DNA from: Candidatus Omnitrophota bacterium
Lineage (GTDB): Bacteria; Omnitrophota; Gorgyraeia; Aquiviventales; Aquiviventaceae
Length of the DNA stretch: 41,355 nt
Direction: 5' to 3'
NCBI GenBank assembly: GCA_023247215.1
Contig: JAHFGX010000011.1
Coordinates: 1-41,355, forward strand
Shown: piece after piece, positions 22,335-30,621 of the stretch
Layout: each line of letters begins with the position of its first letter
Numbering within the stretch: the stretch's first letter is position 1
The notes under the pieces: generated by a model
The model's database searches: none
What the model was told of the DNA's origin: nothing
What the model saw: only the letters and a program-made list of their open reading frames with translations
Program-made: the position numbers and the translations under genes

Positions 22335-22844
22335 ATGCCGTTCCCCCGACCGAGCTGGGGGCCCCACCTGCAGGTGGGGTGGCGAGGCCGGAGGCCCGTC
22401 GCCTCCGGCATTCCGCGGCCACCTCGATGGTGGCCGCCGCAGAAGTGCCGCCGATGCCGATCGGCCGGTCGCCCTCGCACAGGGTTTTCCCTCATCGAAG
22501 TCGTCATCTCCATCGCGATCCTCTCCATTGGGCTCGTCGGCGCCACGCGCGTGTTCCCGGTGGGGTTGCGGGCCTCGCAGCGGTCTGAGCTGGCCAGCCG
22601 GGCGACCCTGGTGGCGCAGCGGACTATGGAGTCGCTGAAGCTCAGTCCGTGGAACGACCTGGCGGTGGGATCCTTCACCGACCATGAAGAGCGATTTGAC
22701 GTGGCCGTGACGGTGGACCAGCCGGCGGTCGCCGGGGTGGTGGATGCCACCTCATTGAAGCGATTGACGGTGACAGTGAGCTGGGTGCAGGACACGCGCC
22801 GCCAGGCCGTGACATTGGTGACCTATGTCTACCACCCGGTCTGA
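22335..22844 (+). CDS. Minor pseudopilin, GspI/PilV-like, with unusual long leader
   Basis: The prepilin peptidase site is G-FSLIEVVISIAILSIG, with the conserved Glu at +5 and a following hydrophobic helix; the mature protein is about 120 residues. The frame upstream gives a leader of about 49 residues from ATG 22335, much longer than the usual 6-30 and rich in Arg/Pro. This leader is encoded almost entirely by the palindromes at 22362-22437. No in-frame ATG lies closer to the cleavage site; GTG 22374 is the only near alternative. The leader may therefore be a by-product of the inserted RNA element. Confidence 0.75.
   Translation: MPFPRPSWGPHLQVGWRGRRPVASGIPRPPRWWPPQKCRRCRSAGRPRTGFSLIEVVISIAILSIGLVGATRVFPVGLRASQRSELASRATLVAQRTMESLKLSPWNDLAVGSFTDHEERFDVAVTVDQPAVAGVVDATSLKRLTVTVSWVQDTRRQAVTLVTYVYHPV
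22362..22379. repeat. Perfect 18-bp palindrome in the prepilin leader
   Basis: CCCCACCTG followed immediately by its reverse complement CAGGTGGGG. It lies 8 bp upstream of the twin-hairpin element and could extend its structure or be a dimeric protein-binding site. Confidence 0.6.
22387..22437 (+). other. Twin-hairpin RNA element, copy 1
   Basis: Two perfect 9-bp hairpins with 5-nt loops. The first has arms GCCGGAGGC/GCCTCCGGC and loop CCGTC (22387-22409). The spacer is ATTCC. The second has arms GCGGCCACC/GGTGGCCGC and loop TCGAT (22415-22437). The same architecture, spacing and flanking bases recur at 39092-39143 with paired base changes. The element lies between the GspF gene and the prepilin cleavage site. 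Confidence 0.65.
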
Positions 22845-23445
22845 GGGACGGGCTCTAGGGTTTACCTTGGTGGAGCTGCTGGTGGCGATCACGATTTTGG
22901 TGATCGTGATGACCTCGTCCATGGTGATCTTCCGGGGAGTGACCCGCGCCTGGCAGACGGGGCAGTTGCGCACGGAGCGCTATCAGCAGGCCCGGCTCCT
23001 CTTTGACCTGTTCGCCCGCGAGATCAGCTCCTGCACCGTGAACACCCACTACCCGTTTCTGGGCTTGAACGCCGGGGCCGGCGCGCCGTTGAAATCCGGC
23101 AGCCAGCAGGACGAGTTGTTTTTTGTGGCCACGCTGCCTGGGCGCGGCGGGCTCGTGGAGCGCGGCTACTGGGTGAATGCGGCCGGCGATCTGGTCTGCC
23201 ACGACGATGAACCGGCGGACGGGGACTATGCCGCCACGGGCCGGGACGAGCTCTGCGGCAACGACATCCAAGGATTCGACGTGAGATATTTCAACGGCAT
23301 GGAGTGGTTCGACCAATGGGACAGCCGTCCCGGCGGGCCTCAGGCCGAAGAGCTGCCTAAAGCGTTGCAGGTGACGGTGACGATCGGCCGCGAGCATCCG
23401 GAATCGTTCGACATCATTATCGCGGTCCCGACGAGCTCCTCATGA
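22825..23445 (+). CDS. Minor pseudopilin, GspJ/PilW-like
   Basis: A 206-residue protein with a prepilin site G-FTLVELLVAITILVIVMTSS (cleavage about residue 12, Glu at +5). An extended helix and a beta-rich C-terminal domain follow, with QARLLFDLFAREISS typical of GspJ. It overlaps the preceding pseudopilin gene by 20 nt and the GspK-like gene by 4 nt (ATGA), so the three minor pseudopilins are translationally coupled. In T2SS, GspI-J-K form the pseudopilus tip. Confidence 0.85.
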   Translation: MSTTRSEGRALGFTLVELLVAITILVIVMTSSMVIFRGVTRAWQTGQLRTERYQQARLLFDLFAREISSCTVNTHYPFLGLNAGAGAPLKSGSQQDELFFVATLPGRGGLVERGYWVNAAGDLVCHDDEPADGDYAATGRDELCGNDIQGFDVRYFNGMEWFDQWDSRPGGPQAEELPKALQVTVTIGREHPESFDIIIAVPTSSS

Positions 23446-26400
23446 TCCCTCCGCCCAGTGGGGGGGTGATCTCGCCGCGCGGCAATCGTGGCATCGCGCT
23501 CCTCATCGTGGTCAGCGTGCTGACCGTCGTCGCCATCCTCGGCGTCTCCTTCGTCTTCTCCATGTATCTTGAAACCCATGCCTATCGGCAGTTTTCCGCA
23601 ACCGTGCGGGCCCGGTATGTCGCGGAAGCCGGCATCAGCCACGGCCGCGCCCTGCTGGCCGAGGATCGGGCCGCGTCCTCCTTGGATGACCTGCAGGAGG
23701 CGTGGGTGACGGGTCTGGCCGGGACCGAGGCCGATGTGGACGGAGACGGCCAGATGGAGTCGAAATGGAGCCCGCTGACCGATGCGCAAGACGCGCCGAT
23801 CGGACGGTATGCCGTCCGCATCCAGGATGAGGCGGGCAAGGTGCACATCAATACGGCCCTGGCGGATCCCCACCAGGCCGGCGTGGACGCCGCCAACCTG
23901 ACGACGGCCCTCAGCCGGGCCGGGGTGGCGAATGCGGGAACCGTGGCGGTGGCCATCGAGCAGGCGCGCTACGGACCCGACGGCAAGCCGGGCATCGCCC
24001 TCATTGATGACGACCGGGATGGGAGCGTCGACGAGCCGGACGAATATCAAGCCATGGCGCTGCGCGGAGACGATCGCCGGTTTGAGACCGTTGAGGAGCT
24101 CTTAGGCCTGGGCGGGCTGGATGCGGCGGGGATGCGGAAGCTCTCGGACGTCGCCACCACCTACAGCTGGGACGCCAACACCACCATGCAGGGCGCGCCT
24201 CGGTTTAATCTCAACACGGCCATTGCGGATGAGCTGCTGGCCGTCTTGTTGGATACCGGGGTGGACAACCCCTGGCAGGTGGCCGCCAACATGGCCGATT
24301 ATGCCGATTCGGATCTGGCGATCTCGCGCGTCAGCAAGATGACGGTGCGCTACGCGGTGCCCAACCAGGGCCCGCTCGGGGCCTGGGCGTGGCAGGCGGA
24401 GCCGGTGCCGCACTACGAGACCACCGTGAAGGGAGAAACGCTGACGTGGCAACTGGCGGTGCCGGCCGGCACCTTCCGCGTGTTGGTGCACGGGTTGCCG
24501 GGTGTGCTGATCGGGGACGTGGAGATCCAAGGAGAGCGCAAGACCGCCATGGTTTCCGGCGAGTCGTTCGGGGCAATGCAGCTGGGGGGCACGATCACCA
24601 TCCAGGTGACCGGCCAGGCGGCTGAGGGCACGCGCTGCGCGTTTCAAGGGATTGAGCTCGTCGTCCCGGAAGGGACGTCAGGGTTTGCGCGGGTGCCCAT
24701 ACGGGGGGTGGAGGCGATCCGGTTCAATGAAGTCATGGTTGCGCCCACCAAGGAATTGCCGGTGACCAGCGCGGTGTTTGACGGGCAAGCGTCGGCGTGG
24801 GCCTGCCCGGTGGGGTCCGCCAACTGCTTCAACAGCGGCGCCGGGCAGGCGCGGTGGACCTGGACCGATCCGACCGTGCCCCCGGGCAGCTATTACGTCC
24901 GGGTCTTCGGGACCGAGGCCGGCCAGACGGTGGGAGACGTGCGCGTGGGCACGACGACCACCCTGCTGACGCATGGGGCGCGGCATCCGGCCACGCTGAC
25001 CGTGGGCGACGACCACAAAATCACCCTGGCTATTGGCAAGACCGCAGCGGATGGGACATACTTTTTCCAGAAGGTGATGTTGTCCCTGGAGCCGGACGCC
25101 GAGTACGTGGAGCTGATCAATCTGAGCGAGGAGGAGATTGATCTCAGCGGCTGGGTGATTGAAGGGGACGCGACGCAGGGCCGTCAGGGCCGGTTCCCCA
25201 CGGGAACCGCGGTGCCCCCGCACGGGCTGGTGGTCGCCGCGGTGGATGCGGCAGACGCTCAGGGGGAGCTGGCGGGAAACCATATCAGCGTCCGGGCGGC
25301 ATGGCAGGTGCCGGAGACGATCCCGATCGTGCAGTTGGAGTTCCCTGGCGGGGACCTCACGCCGGACATGGACTGGTTGACGGTGGACGTGCCGGGGAAC
25401 GCCACGCTGGTGCTGCGCGCAGGGGAGTGGGTCGTGGATGAGGTGGAGCTCCCGCGCCCCCTGCCGACCTCCAGCGGGTTTCAAAGCGTGGAAAAGGGGG
25501 ATCCCAGCGAGATCCGCGATGAGGACGCCGACGGCGTGGATGAGGGCTGGTATCCGGCATTGCAGTTGTACACGCCTGGCGCGCCAAATGACAACGAGGG
25601 ATTGCATGAGCTGCGGGACCTGCAGTTGGTGACGCACGACCCGATGCGGGACGTGACGGTGCTGAATCGCCCCCTCACCTCCGTGGGAGAGCTGGCCGGA
25701 TTGTCGACGGGAACGGCCTGGCAGACCGTGACCAGCCAGGATTTGGCCAAGGTGGCGGACCGCTTCACCGTTGAGGGGATTCGGTTGGAGCCGGAGGGCC
25801 ATGTGCAGGAGGGCAGCGAGAGCTGGCACGAAACGCTCGACGGCTACGAGACGACGATGAAGGGCGCCGTGGCGACGTGGCAATGGACGGACGTGCCGGA
25901 CGGCTACTATCGCCTGAGCCTGATCGGTTGGAGCGGGGAGCAGCTGGCCGTCCGGTGGCAAGGCGCGGATCGCGCCTATACGGACTGGATTCCCAGCCGG
26001 TGGACGGATGAGCAGGGCCGGATTGTCGTGGGACAGATCGCGGTGGGCGTGGGCGGCGCGCCGTCTCGGACGCTGACCCTCCAGGCCCGGTGCGATTCCA
26101 CCAGCGGCGTGTGCCACGTGGATCACTTGTGGCTGGACCCGCGGCCCATCCTGGTGGGCATGATCAACGTCAATACGGCGTCCCGGGACGTCTTGCTGGC
26201 GCTGCCGGGCGTGACCGAGACCGTGGCGGACCGCCTGGTTGCCGGCCGCCCGTATGGCAACCAAGACGGAAAAGGGCGCGGCATCGGCGATCTCCTGATG
26301 GGCTCCATCTTGGGCGAGACTGAAGCGGATCGGCTCGACCGGTTCCGGCAGATGGCGCATCTGATCACCGTCCGGTCGAATGTCTTCCGGGTGATGAGCT

Positions 26401-26468
26401 TGGGCGAGTCGTTGCAGGTGGAACAGCCGGCCGGCATCCAGCGCATCCAGGCCGTCGTGCAGCGGTAG
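23442..26468 (+). CDS. Giant GspK-like tip protein with inserted lamin-tail and beta domains
   Basis: At 1008 residues it is about three times the size of GspK. Residues 12-50 form a pseudopilin-type helix (RGIALLIVVSVLTVVAILG) lacking the usual Glu+5. The GspK alpha-domain with an N-terminal-type helix-hairpin-helix (FNLNTAIADELLAVL, about residue 250) ends near 310. Then come three copies of a beta module of about 90 residues (about 321-408, 440-547, 795-900), each with W-x-W/L..VP.G.YR. A lamin-tail domain begins at IRFNEVMVAP (about 424) and resumes at EYVELINLSEEEIDLSGW (about 553), so module 2 is inserted inside it. A second HHH (INVNTASRDVLLALPGV, about 907-925) closes the GspK fold. 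Probably the tip adhesin or cargo-binding part of the pseudopilus. Confidence 0.75.
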   Translation: MIPPPSGGVISPRGNRGIALLIVVSVLTVVAILGVSFVFSMYLETHAYRQFSATVRARYVAEAGISHGRALLAEDRAASSLDDLQEAWVTGLAGTEADVDGDGQMESKWSPLTDAQDAPIGRYAVRIQDEAGKVHINTALADPHQAGVDAANLTTALSRAGVANAGTVAVAIEQARYGPDGKPGIALIDDDRDGSVDEPDEYQAMALRGDDRRFETVEELLGLGGLDAAGMRKLSDVATTYSWDANTTMQGAPRFNLNTAIADELLAVLLDTGVDNPWQVAANMADYADSDLAISRVSKMTVRYAVPNQGPLGAWAWQAEPVPHYETTVKGETLTWQLAVPAGTFRVLVHGLPGVLIGDVEIQGERKTAMVSGESFGAMQLGGTITIQVTGQAAEGTRCAFQGIELVVPEGTSGFARVPIRGVEAIRFNEVMVAPTKELPVTSAVFDGQASAWACPVGSANCFNSGAGQARWTWTDPTVPPGSYYVRVFGTEAGQTVGDVRVGTTTTLLTHGARHPATLTVGDDHKITLAIGKTAADGTYFFQKVMLSLEPDAEYVELINLSEEEIDLSGWVIEGDATQGRQGRFPTGTAVPPHGLVVAAVDAADAQGELAGNHISVRAAWQVPETIPIVQLEFPGGDLTPDMDWLTVDVPGNATLVLRAGEWVVDEVELPRPLPTSSGFQSVEKGDPSEIRDEDADGVDEGWYPALQLYTPGAPNDNEGLHELRDLQLVTHDPMRDVTVLNRPLTSVGELAGLSTGTAWQTVTSQDLAKVADRFTVEGIRLEPEGHVQEGSESWHETLDGYETTMKGAVATWQWTDVPDGYYRLSLIGWSGEQLAVRWQGADRAYTDWIPSRWTDEQGRIVVGQIAVGVGGAPSRTLTLQARCDSTSGVCHVDHLWLDPRPILVGMINVNTASRDVLLALPGVTETVADRLVAGRPYGNQDGKGRGIGDLLMGSILGETEADRLDRFRQMAHLITVRSNVFRVMSLGESLQVEQPAGIQRIQAVVQR

Positions 26469-26483
26469 TGTGAAGGATGGTGG

Positions 26484-28028
26484 ATGGGGAACACGAGGCG
26501 GAGCGACAATCAGGCGCATGGCGGGATGCGGACCGTCCTGTGGTCGGCGGCGGGGGTCGCCGCCTGCCTGGTGTTGCTGGCCCGGATCACGGAAGGGGCG
26601 GTGACGAAGAGCGAGAAATACCAGATGGCCGTCAGCTCCATCAGCGAAGGTGGCGGGGGAAAAATTACCAGCCCGAAGTTCGGGACCCGCGGCGGCGTGG
26701 GGGAAGTGTTCGCGGGAGCCAAGGCCTCCTCGACAAAGCTCACCACCCAAGCGGGATTCATCGCCTCCGCCTTTCCGGGGCGCCGCCAATCCCCTGTGGA
26801 TCAGCTGGTGATGACGGTGCTGTATGCGAAGACCGATCCGCTGGGCTCCCAGATCCCGCCCGAGATCTGGCAGCGTGACGCCGATCCCATTTTCATCTGG
26901 CAGCCTCCGGCGCTCGACACCCATCTGGCCGGATATAGCCATGCCATGGATGAGCCGCCGGATGACGTCGTGGATACGGCCGGCACCTCGTGGGACGTCG
27001 CCCAGGATCCCCAGCGGGAATTGGCGGACGGCCAGCGGACATTTTTTGTGAAGGCCCTCAACACCTCCGGCCGGGCCGGGCCGCCGATCTCGTTTGGGCT
27101 GTGGGTGGACACGACCCCGCCCGTGATCGGCGCCTACGCGCCGGCGTCCGGCGTGCTGCTGAATACGCTGGCCCCCACCGTGACGGCCGCCATCTCGGAT
27201 GCGCTGAGCGGGATCGCCGCCGGCGACGTGAGGCTCTCCGTCAATGGCGCGAACGTTCCGGTAACCTGGGACGAAGTGACCGGCCAGCTCACCGTGTCCG
27301 GGCGCACGATGCTCAGCGAGGGGTCCAACCGCCTGCAGGTGGATGCGACCGACCGCGCCGGCAACGCCCAAACGCCGGTGGTCTGGAGCGTCCGCGCCGA
27401 TGTGACCCCGCCGAGCGGCTCGGTCCTCATCAATGGAGGCGCGCAGACCACAACCAGCGTCTATGTGACGCTCGGCCTGTCCGCGTCGGATGCCATCTCC
27501 GGGGTCTCGCATGTCCTCATCAGCAACGACGCGGCGACGGGCTACGTCCAGGAACCGTATGCGGCCGTGCGGGAGTTGTGGCGCGTGAACGCGGTGCGGG
27601 GCGAGCAGACCGTCTACGTGAAGTTCGTGGACGTCGCCGGCAACGTGTCGGAGCCGGTGGAAGACCAAATCGTGCTGGAGCTGTCGGCGCCCGAGACGCT
27701 GATCGTCAGCGGGCCGGCGGGGATCACGCCGACGACGACGGCGCAGTTTACCTTTAGCTGCCCCGGCGGCGGCTGCGTCTTCTCCTACGCGTTCGATCAC
27801 GATCCCTGGTCGGATTGGAGCGCGGACAGCACCGTGGCGAGCGCGGAGCTGGGCCCGGGCAATCATTACTTCAAGGTGAAAGCGGCCAAGGAAACCAACG
27901 GCATCGCCGGCATTCAAGCGGACGAGGAAGATCCGACGCCGGCCGAGCGGACATGGATTGTGGGCGTGGAGCCGCCGATGATCCTGGTGCCGCAAGGCCC
28001 GCCGATCAAGCTCTGGCGGATCGAGTAA
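26484..28028 (+). CDS. Secreted Ig-like repeat protein
   Basis: A 514-residue protein with an N-terminal hydrophobic segment (VLWSAAGVAACLVLLARI, about residues 18-35). Several bacterial Ig-like modules follow, recognisable by DTTPPVIGAYAPASG, DALSGIAAGDVRLSVNG, DRAGNAQTPVVWSV, VTPPSGSVLINGG and DVAGNVSEPVEDQI. A predicted beta domain with two cysteines (SCPGGGC) precedes a short C-terminal tail. ATG 26526 is an alternative start nearer the signal. It follows the GspK-like gene by 15 nt, so it is likely a surface partner or substrate of this secretion/pilus machine. No enzyme motif is seen. Confidence 0.7.
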   Translation: MGNTRRSDNQAHGGMRTVLWSAAGVAACLVLLARITEGAVTKSEKYQMAVSSISEGGGGKITSPKFGTRGGVGEVFAGAKASSTKLTTQAGFIASAFPGRRQSPVDQLVMTVLYAKTDPLGSQIPPEIWQRDADPIFIWQPPALDTHLAGYSHAMDEPPDDVVDTAGTSWDVAQDPQRELADGQRTFFVKALNTSGRAGPPISFGLWVDTTPPVIGAYAPASGVLLNTLAPTVTAAISDALSGIAAGDVRLSVNGANVPVTWDEVTGQLTVSGRTMLSEGSNRLQVDATDRAGNAQTPVVWSVRADVTPPSGSVLINGGAQTTTSVYVTLGLSASDAISGVSHVLISNDAATGYVQEPYAAVRELWRVNAVRGEQTVYVKFVDVAGNVSEPVEDQIVLELSAPETLIVSGPAGITPTTTAQFTFSCPGGGCVFSYAFDHDPWSDWSADSTVASAELGPGNHYFKVKAAKETNGIAGIQADEEDPTPAERTWIVGVEPPMILVPQGPPIKLWRIE

Positions 28029-28034
28029 CCACCG

Positions 28035-28073
28035 GAAGTGTCAGACACTTTCCCCAAAAGTGTCTGACACTTC
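28035..28073. repeat. Palindromic GTGTCAGACAC repeat, copy 2
   Basis: AAGTGTCAGACACTTT (28036-28051) and AAAGTGTCTGACACTT (28057-28072) form a perfect 16-bp stem, closed by a further G-C pair, around the loop CCCCA. The core is identical to the repeat at 2615-2659. It lies 7 nt after the stop of the Ig-like gene and before a promoter, so it probably also ends transcription. Confidence 0.85.
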
Positions 28074-28085
28074 TCCTGTGCAGGG

Positions 28086-28114
28086 TTGACGGACGCTGTG
28101 AAACGCGATACAAC
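28086..28114 (+). promoter_or_regulatory. Promoter of the PilMN-secretin operon
   Basis: TTGACG (28086-28091) and TACAAC (28109-28114) are separated by 17 nt. The first ATG (28122) is 7 nt after the -10 box and opens a 14-codon leader peptide. Confidence 0.55.
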
Positions 28115-28121
28115 CTGAGTC

Positions 28122-28166
28122 ATGGCGTTCTTGTCTGACATCCCGCCCCAGAGGACTTCGCGGTGA
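28122..28166 (+). CDS. Leaderless 14-residue leader peptide coupled to the PilMN gene
   Basis: ATG 28122 opens MAFLSDIPPQRTSR and the TGA stop (28164-28166) overlaps the GTG start of the next gene as GTGA (28163-28166). Together with the promoter, this suggests that ribosomes load on the leaderless end, translate the peptide and reinitiate on the pilus gene. A PAR-rich peptide with PP could also slow ribosomes. The arrangement is visible; the mechanism is inference. Confidence 0.4.
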   Translation: MAFLSDIPPQRTSR

Positions 28167-29758
28167 GCGTTGGCCTCGAGATCGGCTCCTCTAGTGTGCG
28201 CGCCGTGCGCGTGGCGCGGCAGGGCAACGTCGTGCAGGTCCTCGGCATCGCTCGCGCGGCGTGGTCCGGCACTCCTGAGGAGCTGATCAGCGCCCTCAAG
28301 CACGTGCGTCGCAGCCTGCCGATCCGCGCGCCCGTGGTGCTGGGTGTTCCCAGCGCCGCCGCCATTGTCACCACGGTCACGCCCCTGATCGTCAGCCGTT
28401 CCCGCGCTTCCCTCGGCGTCGCGTTTGAGCTGCAGCAGCATCTGCCCTACGACGTGGCGCACGCGTCTTGGTCCTCCCGCTGGCTCAATGGGACCGCCGC
28501 GCCCCGCGCCGCCAATATGATGCCGGCCGTGGTCGCGGCGATGAAGCAGGACGTGCTGGCCGAGCGGCTGCGCCTGTGCCAGCGGGCCGGGATCGCGGTG
28601 CATTCGGTCCAGGTGGCCGCGCTGGCCGCCGCCAATGTGTGGCTGCAGGAGCATCGCGCGCGCGAATTGCCGCGCGGCATCTTATTGATGGTGGACCAGG
28701 GGTCCCTTGAGTGGATCGTCATCGCGCCCTCGAGTGTGCAGGTGTTTCCCGCGCTGGTTCCGACCGGCGGAGAACCCGCGTTGACGGAAGCCTTACAGGC
28801 CTCCTGGGAGGGGCTGCAGACGGTGCTCGGCGCGTCCGCGCCAGGATCCGTCGGGGCCTCGCCGGAGGTGTCCGCGGCCAAGACGGTGTGGATCGTGAGC
28901 GCGCCCGTCCCTCCCGCGCCGCTTGCGATGCGCCTGCGGGGCCTGTGCGCCGGCTATACGGTCGACGTGCTGGATCTGGCGCGCGCGGGCATCCGGGCCG
29001 CGAATCTGACCGAGCAGGCGGATGTGACCACGGCCGTGGGCCTGGCGCTGCAGGGGACCGGCATGGCGAGGCTGCCGGCCAATCTGCTGGCCCGGTTCCA
29101 GCAGGAACAGCGGGACCGGCAGCTCACCCGCGTCGCCTGGGGGGGCGCCGTCGTGAGCGCCATGCTGGCGGCCGGGTTGACCGCCCGCGGGATGATGACG
29201 ATCGTTCGCGCGCGCGAGGATCGGCTGGGCCAACTCACGAAGCAGGAGCGGGTGTATCAGCAATCCCGCCAAGAGGTGCGGGCCGCCCTGCAGCGCCATC
29301 AGCGTTTGGAAGCGAGGCTGCAGCAGCTCCAGGGGCTTGCGCGCCGCCGGCGCGCGGTGTCGGATGCGGTGCGCCAGGTCGTGGCGGCGTTGCCGGACGA
29401 TGCCTGGCTGACGAAGCTGGAGTTGACGAAATCCGGCGCGCTGGAAGGCGTGTTCGAAGGGCATGCGCGCTCCTTCCAGAGTGTCACGCGGCTGATCGAG
29501 CAGCTCAAAAGCTCAGGGGTCTGGGCGGTGGTCAAACCGCTGGCGACGACGGTGAGCACCGATGCTGAGACGGACAAAGATCTCATTGACTTCACGATCC
29601 AGGCCCAATCTGTTCCAGGGGTGGAGAGCAAAAACACGCTCCCCGGCGCCGGCCGCGCCGCGCCTCGCGCGCCGTCCGGCGCGGCAGCGAAACCCCGGCC
29701 CGGGGTGCGGCCTCCTCCTCGCGGCAGCCGTTCCACCAGCCAGCCGGAGTCGAAGTAA
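28163..29758 (+). CDS. PilM-PilN fusion (GspL-like) assembly protein
   Basis: A 531-residue protein. Residues 1-300 form an actin-like PilM/GspL cytoplasmic domain (GLEIGSSSVRAVRVAR; FELQQHLPYD; LLMVDQGSLEWIVI). A transmembrane helix follows at about 328-348 (VAWGGAVVSAMLAAGL), then a coiled coil (about 350-410) and a PilN-type ferredoxin-like domain (about 410-480; WLTKLELTKSGALEGVFEG). The tail is Pro/Ala/Arg-rich and disordered. In type IV pili PilM and PilN are usually separate proteins, whereas GspL fuses the two parts, so this gene looks GspL-like. GTG is the start, overlapping the leader peptide stop. Confidence 0.8.
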   Translation: MSVGLEIGSSSVRAVRVARQGNVVQVLGIARAAWSGTPEELISALKHVRRSLPIRAPVVLGVPSAAAIVTTVTPLIVSRSRASLGVAFELQQHLPYDVAHASWSSRWLNGTAAPRAANMMPAVVAAMKQDVLAERLRLCQRAGIAVHSVQVAALAAANVWLQEHRARELPRGILLMVDQGSLEWIVIAPSSVQVFPALVPTGGEPALTEALQASWEGLQTVLGASAPGSVGASPEVSAAKTVWIVSAPVPPAPLAMRLRGLCAGYTVDVLDLARAGIRAANLTEQADVTTAVGLALQGTGMARLPANLLARFQQEQRDRQLTRVAWGGAVVSAMLAAGLTARGMMTIVRAREDRLGQLTKQERVYQQSRQEVRAALQRHQRLEARLQQLQGLARRRRAVSDAVRQVVAALPDDAWLTKLELTKSGALEGVFEGHARSFQSVTRLIEQLKSSGVWAVVKPLATTVSTDAETDKDLIDFTIQAQSVPGVESKNTLPGAGRAAPRAPSGAAAKPRPGVRPPPRGSRSTSQPESK

Positions 29759-30621
29759 TGGCCTCCGCCGCGCGGCAGCCCGCCTCCTGGTCATGGGCCA
29801 TGGTCACCGCGGCGGTCGCGGGCGCGGTCGCGGGCGTGGTGGCGTGGCAGCTGCGCTTGCATGCCATTGACGACATGATCACCCACAAGCGCTCGGCCAT
29901 GAAACAGCTGCAATTGAAAGGGGTGCCGCCGGATCCGGAAGTCGTGGACTATCTCACGAATCGCGAAACCCAGCTTGAGAGCCAATATCGCGAGCAGTTG
30001 GCCGCACTCGCGCCTTCGCTGCCCACCGGCGAAAGCCAGGCCAATTCGCAGCTCTATTTTCAAGAGCGCGTCCATGATATTCAGCAGACGTTGGACCATC
30101 TCGCGACCGCGCAGGGCCTGGAGCTGCCGACCGTGCTGGGATTGCCGAAGGAGCTGCCGCCGGTCGATGCGGTGCCGCGCTTCCTGACCCAACTGGGCAT
30201 TATCGAAGATACGGCCAAGCTCCTGGCGGCTGTGAACGGCATCTCGCAGGTTCGCTCATTCAAGGTGGACGATCCTCAACCCGTGCCGGCCGTCGAGGGC
30301 GCGGAGTCGTTCCTCGTCGCGTTGCCGGTGCGGATCCGCTTGACGTGCTCGCTTCAAGCCGTCAGCCGCCTGCTGGGCGTGTTGGACCGGGCCACCCCCG
30401 CGATGGACTTGGCCGGGGTCCGGATCGTGACGCCGCCGACCCCGCCCTCATCGGACGCGCCCGCCGGCCCCGCGTCGGAGCCGGTCGGGCTTGATGTCGA
30501 ATTGGTGGTCGCCCGATACCAGGTCACGGCTCCGGAACTTGGACCCTCCACCGAAGAGCCGGCCACCGTCCCCGCCGGTTCGCGGCGCAAGCCGGCGGCG
30601 GAGGCCGCGGGGGAGAAATGA
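29758..30621 (+). CDS. PilO/GspM-like inner-membrane protein
   Basis: A 287-residue protein starting in TAATG overlap with the fusion gene. It has one transmembrane helix (AMVTAAVAGAVAGVVAWQL, about residues 14-32), then a coiled coil (about 35-125) and a ferredoxin-like periplasmic domain (about 130-255; FLVALPVRIRLTCSLQAVSRLLGVLD). The C-terminus is Pro/Ala-rich. Position and architecture match PilO, which dimerises with PilN and links the platform to the secretin through PilP. Confidence 0.75.
   Translation: MASAARQPASWSWAMVTAAVAGAVAGVVAWQLRLHAIDDMITHKRSAMKQLQLKGVPPDPEVVDYLTNRETQLESQYREQLAALAPSLPTGESQANSQLYFQERVHDIQQTLDHLATAQGLELPTVLGLPKELPPVDAVPRFLTQLGIIEDTAKLLAAVNGISQVRSFKVDDPQPVPAVEGAESFLVALPVRIRLTCSLQAVSRLLGVLDRATPAMDLAGVRIVTPPTPPSSDAPAGPASEPVGLDVELVVARYQVTAPELGPSTEEPATVPAGSRRKPAAEAAGEK

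Noticed and set aside
20206-22422. Open frame of 738 codons on the minus strand
   Set aside because: Antisense shadow of the coiled-coil and GspF genes; no recognisable domain and very high Arg/His/Gln content.
24678-27995. Open frame of 1105 codons on the minus strand
   Set aside because: It lies entirely antisense to the GspK-like and Ig-like genes, which have convincing domains. Its composition is Arg/His/Gly-rich as expected for the opposite strand of GC-rich coding DNA.
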